7,191 nucleotides of DNA from NCBI GenBank assembly GCA_037968835.1, contig JBBKWG010000060.1, positions 1 through 7,191 on the forward strand, written 5' to 3'. This DNA is from JBBKWG01 sp037968835 (GTDB lineage Bacteria; Pseudomonadota; Alphaproteobacteria; Rhodobacterales; Rhodobacteraceae). The notes beneath the pieces were generated by a model. That model saw nothing but the letters and a program-made list of their open reading frames with translations. It did no database searches and was not told the origin of the DNA. How positions within the stretch are numbered: the first letter of the stretch is position 1; the number at the start of each line of letters is the position of its first letter. This document shows positions 4,854-7,191 of this stretch, piece after piece. The translations under genes and the position numbers were made by a program.

Positions 4854-7191
4854 TTGCGCTTCTCCCGACTTCGCCTGAACGGCTTCAAAAGCTTCGTTGA
4901 CCCGACCGATCTGATCATCGCGGACGGGCTGACTGGCGTTGTCGGCCCGAACGGCTGCGGTAAATCCAACCTTCTGGAAGCCCTGCGTTGGGTCATGGGC
5001 GAAAACCGCCCCTCGGCCATGCGTGGCGGTGGCATGGAAGACGTGATCTTCGCCGGGGCCGCCACCCGCCCGGCCCGCAATTTCGCCGAAGTCGCCATCA
5101 GCATCGACAATTCGGATCGCCTCGCACCAACCGGTTTCAACGACAATGACGCGCTCGAGATCGTCCGGCGCATCACCCGCGACGCCGGCTCCGCGTTCAA
5201 GGTCAACACCAAGGACGTTCGCGCCCGCGATGTGCAAATGCTCTTTGCCGACGCGTCCACCGGCGCCCATTCCCCGGCGCTGGTCCGTCAGGGCCAGATC
5301 TCGGAACTGATCAATGCCCGCCCCAAATCGCGCCGCCGGATCCTGGAAGAAGCGGCCGGCATATCCGGTCTCTACCAGCGCCGTCACGAAGCCGAACTGA
5401 AGCTCAACGGCGCCGAAACCAATCTCGCCCGCGTCGACGATGTCATCGAACAACTGGCCAACCAACTGGCGTCGCTCGCGCGTCAGGCAAAGCAGGCCGC
5501 AAGGTATCGCGAAATCGGCGGTCAGTTGCGCCATGCCGAAGGGCTTCTGCTGTATCTTCGCTGGCGTGAAGCCGAAAACGCACGCAACGCTGCGCATGCG
5601 GATCTGGCGGAACGGACTCGCGCCGCATCCGAGGCCGAGCGTGCCGCCCGCGACGCCACGACCGCGCGTTCGAACGCCGAAGACTCCCTGCCGCCGATCC
5701 GCGAGGAAGAAGCCATCGCCGCCGCGATTCTCCAGCGCATCCAGGTCCAGATCGGCACGCTTGGCGACGACGAACTCCGCGCCACCCGCGCCATCGAAAC
5801 GCTTCAGTCGCGAATTGCCCAGCTTACCCGTGACAGCGAACGCGAAGTCACCTTGAATGCCGACGCCGGCGACACCCTGGCCAAGCTGCAAACCGAGGCG
5901 CTGGAACTCGAAGCCGCCGGCGTCGGCCACGACGACACGGTCGAACAAGCCTCTGTCGCCGCGCACGATGCGGCCAGGGTGCTGCAGGATCGCGAGAATG
6001 ACCTTGGCCAGTTGACCGAGGATGTGGCCCGTCTTGCCGCGCGACACCAATCCGCGCAGCGCCTGCTTGACGACGCCCGGACCACTTTGACACGCAGCGA
6101 AACCGCCGAGGAAAAGGCGCGAGGCGAGGCGAAATCTTCCGCCAGCGACCTCGCGACAGCCGAATCCGCCTTCGTTGAAGCAGAAAGCGCGTTGTCGACC
6201 GCCAGCGCCGCCGCCACGTCCGCCGAAGCCAAGCTGGTGGCAGCCGACGATGACCGCGAAGAGGCTCAGGGACGCGAAGCCGAAGCCCGCGCCGGGCGCT
6301 CTGCCGCCGAAGGTGAAGTCAAGGCGCTTCAGGCCGAAGTCGCCGCCCTTGCAAATCTTGTCGATCGCGATACCGCCGAGGGCGGTCAGGTCATGGACCT
6401 GCTCTCGGTGAAGTCGGGCTATGAAAAGGCGCTCGGTGCCGCCTTGGCGGACGATCTGCGCGCCCCTGCGATCGACGACGATGCGGCCTCCGGCTGGGCC
6501 TCGCTGCCGGGATATGCCAAGCCGCAGACCCTGCCCGATGGCGTCGGGTCGCTGACAAACCACGTGACGGTGCCCCAGGTCCTCGCGCGTCGCTTGTCGC
6601 AGGTCGGGCTTGTCAAAAAGAACGACGGCCCCCGCCTTCAAGCGGATCTGAAGCCGGGCCAGCGCCTTGTTTCCGTCGAAGGCGACCTCTGGCGTTGGGA
6701 CGGTTTCCGGGCCGGTGCGGGCGATGCGCCCTCTGCCGCCGCCCTCCGGCTCCAGCAACTCAACCGTCTCGAATCGCTGAAACAGGATCTCGAAAAGGCG
6801 ACCGCGCGCGCCGACGGGGCTGCACGGGCCCACGATTTGCTCCGCCATGAAATGGAGACCCTGACCGCCGCCGTGACCGCTGCCCGCGATATGCGCCGGG
6901 CTGCCGACCACGCGCTTGCCGAAGCCAGCCGCGCCTTGTCGCGCGCCGAAGCCGACCGCAACATCGCCGGCGGCAAGCGCGAAGCGGCCGAACTCGCCGT
7001 GCGCCGTCATGGCGACGAAGCGACCGCAGCAAGAAAAAGCGCGACCGAGGCCGAGCGCGCGTTGGCAGAACTCGACGATCTCGAATCGCTCCGCGCAACC
7101 GCCGACGATCTGAAGATGACCGTCGAAGCGGCGCGGATGACGATGATGGCCAGGCGGTCCGCCCACGACGAACTCAAGCGCGAAGGTGAAT
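4854..7191 (+). CDS. smc: Chromosome segregation protein SMC, N-terminal two thirds
   Basis: A partial gene of 779 codons that runs off the right edge. SMC is the ATPase of bacterial condensin, which with ScpA and ScpB compacts and segregates the chromosome. The N-terminal head shows LRLNGFKSFVDPT, Walker A GPNGCGKS (31-38), LRWVMGE, the MRGGGMEDVIFAG segment and Q-loop LVRQGQISELI (143-153). A long Ala/Glu-rich coiled coil follows (about 170-508), then a divergent hinge (about 510-630, with LWRWDG at 612-617) and the start of the returning coiled coil. The second head half with signature motif and Walker B is outside the window. The start is TTG 4854. An in-frame TAG at 4803 with no ATG or GTG in between leaves it as the only canonical choice, and GAGGA lies 10 bases before it. 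Full-length relatives are about 1150 residues. Confidence 0.95.
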   Translation, partial: MRFSRLRLNGFKSFVDPTDLIIADGLTGVVGPNGCGKSNLLEALRWVMGENRPSAMRGGGMEDVIFAGAATRPARNFAEVAISIDNSDRLAPTGFNDNDALEIVRRITRDAGSAFKVNTKDVRARDVQMLFADASTGAHSPALVRQGQISELINARPKSRRRILEEAAGISGLYQRRHEAELKLNGAETNLARVDDVIEQLANQLASLARQAKQAARYREIGGQLRHAEGLLLYLRWREAENARNAAHADLAERTRAASEAERAARDATTARSNAEDSLPPIREEEAIAAAILQRIQVQIGTLGDDELRATRAIETLQSRIAQLTRDSEREVTLNADAGDTLAKLQTEALELEAAGVGHDDTVEQASVAAHDAARVLQDRENDLGQLTEDVARLAARHQSAQRLLDDARTTLTRSETAEEKARGEAKSSASDLATAESAFVEAESALSTASAAATSAEAKLVAADDDREEAQGREAEARAGRSAAEGEVKALQAEVAALANLVDRDTAEGGQVMDLLSVKSGYEKALGAALADDLRAPAIDDDAASGWASLPGYAKPQTLPDGVGSLTNHVTVPQVLARRLSQVGLVKKNDGPRLQADLKPGQRLVSVEGDLWRWDGFRAGAGDAPSAAALRLQQLNRLESLKQDLEKATARADGAARAHDLLRHEMETLTAAVTAARDMRRAADHALAEASRALSRAEADRNIAGGKREAAELAVRRHGDEATAARKSATEAERALAELDDLESLRATADDLKMTVEAARMTMMARRSAHDELKREGE

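Noticed and set aside
3514..4854. A 446-codon open frame on the minus strand opposite the FAD oxidoreductase gene
   Set aside because: It overlaps both the FAD gene and the mnmD 5' end, and its translation shows no family features. It is a compositional shadow.
4833..7166. A 777-codon open frame on the minus strand opposite smc
   Set aside because: It is antisense to a clear SMC reading frame. Its Gly/Arg/Phe-rich translation has no recognisable domain, and long antisense frames are expected opposite GC-rich genes with few stop-complement codons.

Overview
The window looks like a stretch of a high-GC alphaproteobacterial chromosome, most likely Rhodobacterales/Roseobacter-type. This is judged from the protein sequences: the SMC N-terminus, the RidA/GDPase pair, the MlaA-MlaC pair and the stand-alone MnmD next to a small FAD oxidoreductase. 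It is ordinary, densely packed core genome. There are no RNA genes, insertion sequences, CRISPR arrays or prophage signs.

Layout. (1) Bases 1-1366, minus strand: a compact cluster of a RidA-family protein, a cytoplasmic glycerophosphodiester phosphodiesterase (overlapping stop/start ATGA) and the first 30 codons of a GNAT/DUF482-type acyltransferase that runs off the left edge. (2) 1367-1525: a divergent promoter region. (3) 1526-2924, plus strand: mlaA (outer-membrane lipoprotein) overlapping mlaC (periplasmic phospholipid carrier with a Tat-type signal), a two-gene unit of the Mla lipid-transport pathway without its ABC transporter. (4) 2931-3602, minus strand: mnmD, convergent with mlaC with only 6 bases between the stops. 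(5) 3658-4701, plus strand: a DAO-family FAD oxidoreductase, divergent from mnmD across 55 bases. Together the two resemble the two halves of the E. coli fusion enzyme MnmC. (6) 4702-4853: an intergenic region holding a perfect DnaA box inside an inverted repeat. (7) 4854-7191, plus strand: the N-terminal two thirds of smc, starting at TTG and cut by the right edge.

How it fits together. The window mixes envelope lipid homeostasis (mlaA, mlaC, perhaps the phosphodiesterase), tRNA wobble-uridine modification (mnmD and possibly its FAD neighbour), metabolite damage control (RidA) and chromosome organisation (smc). I see no convincing undescribed system. The points most worth a second look are the DnaA box/dyad ahead of smc, the split-MnmC arrangement, the Tat signal on MlaC and the divergent SMC hinge.
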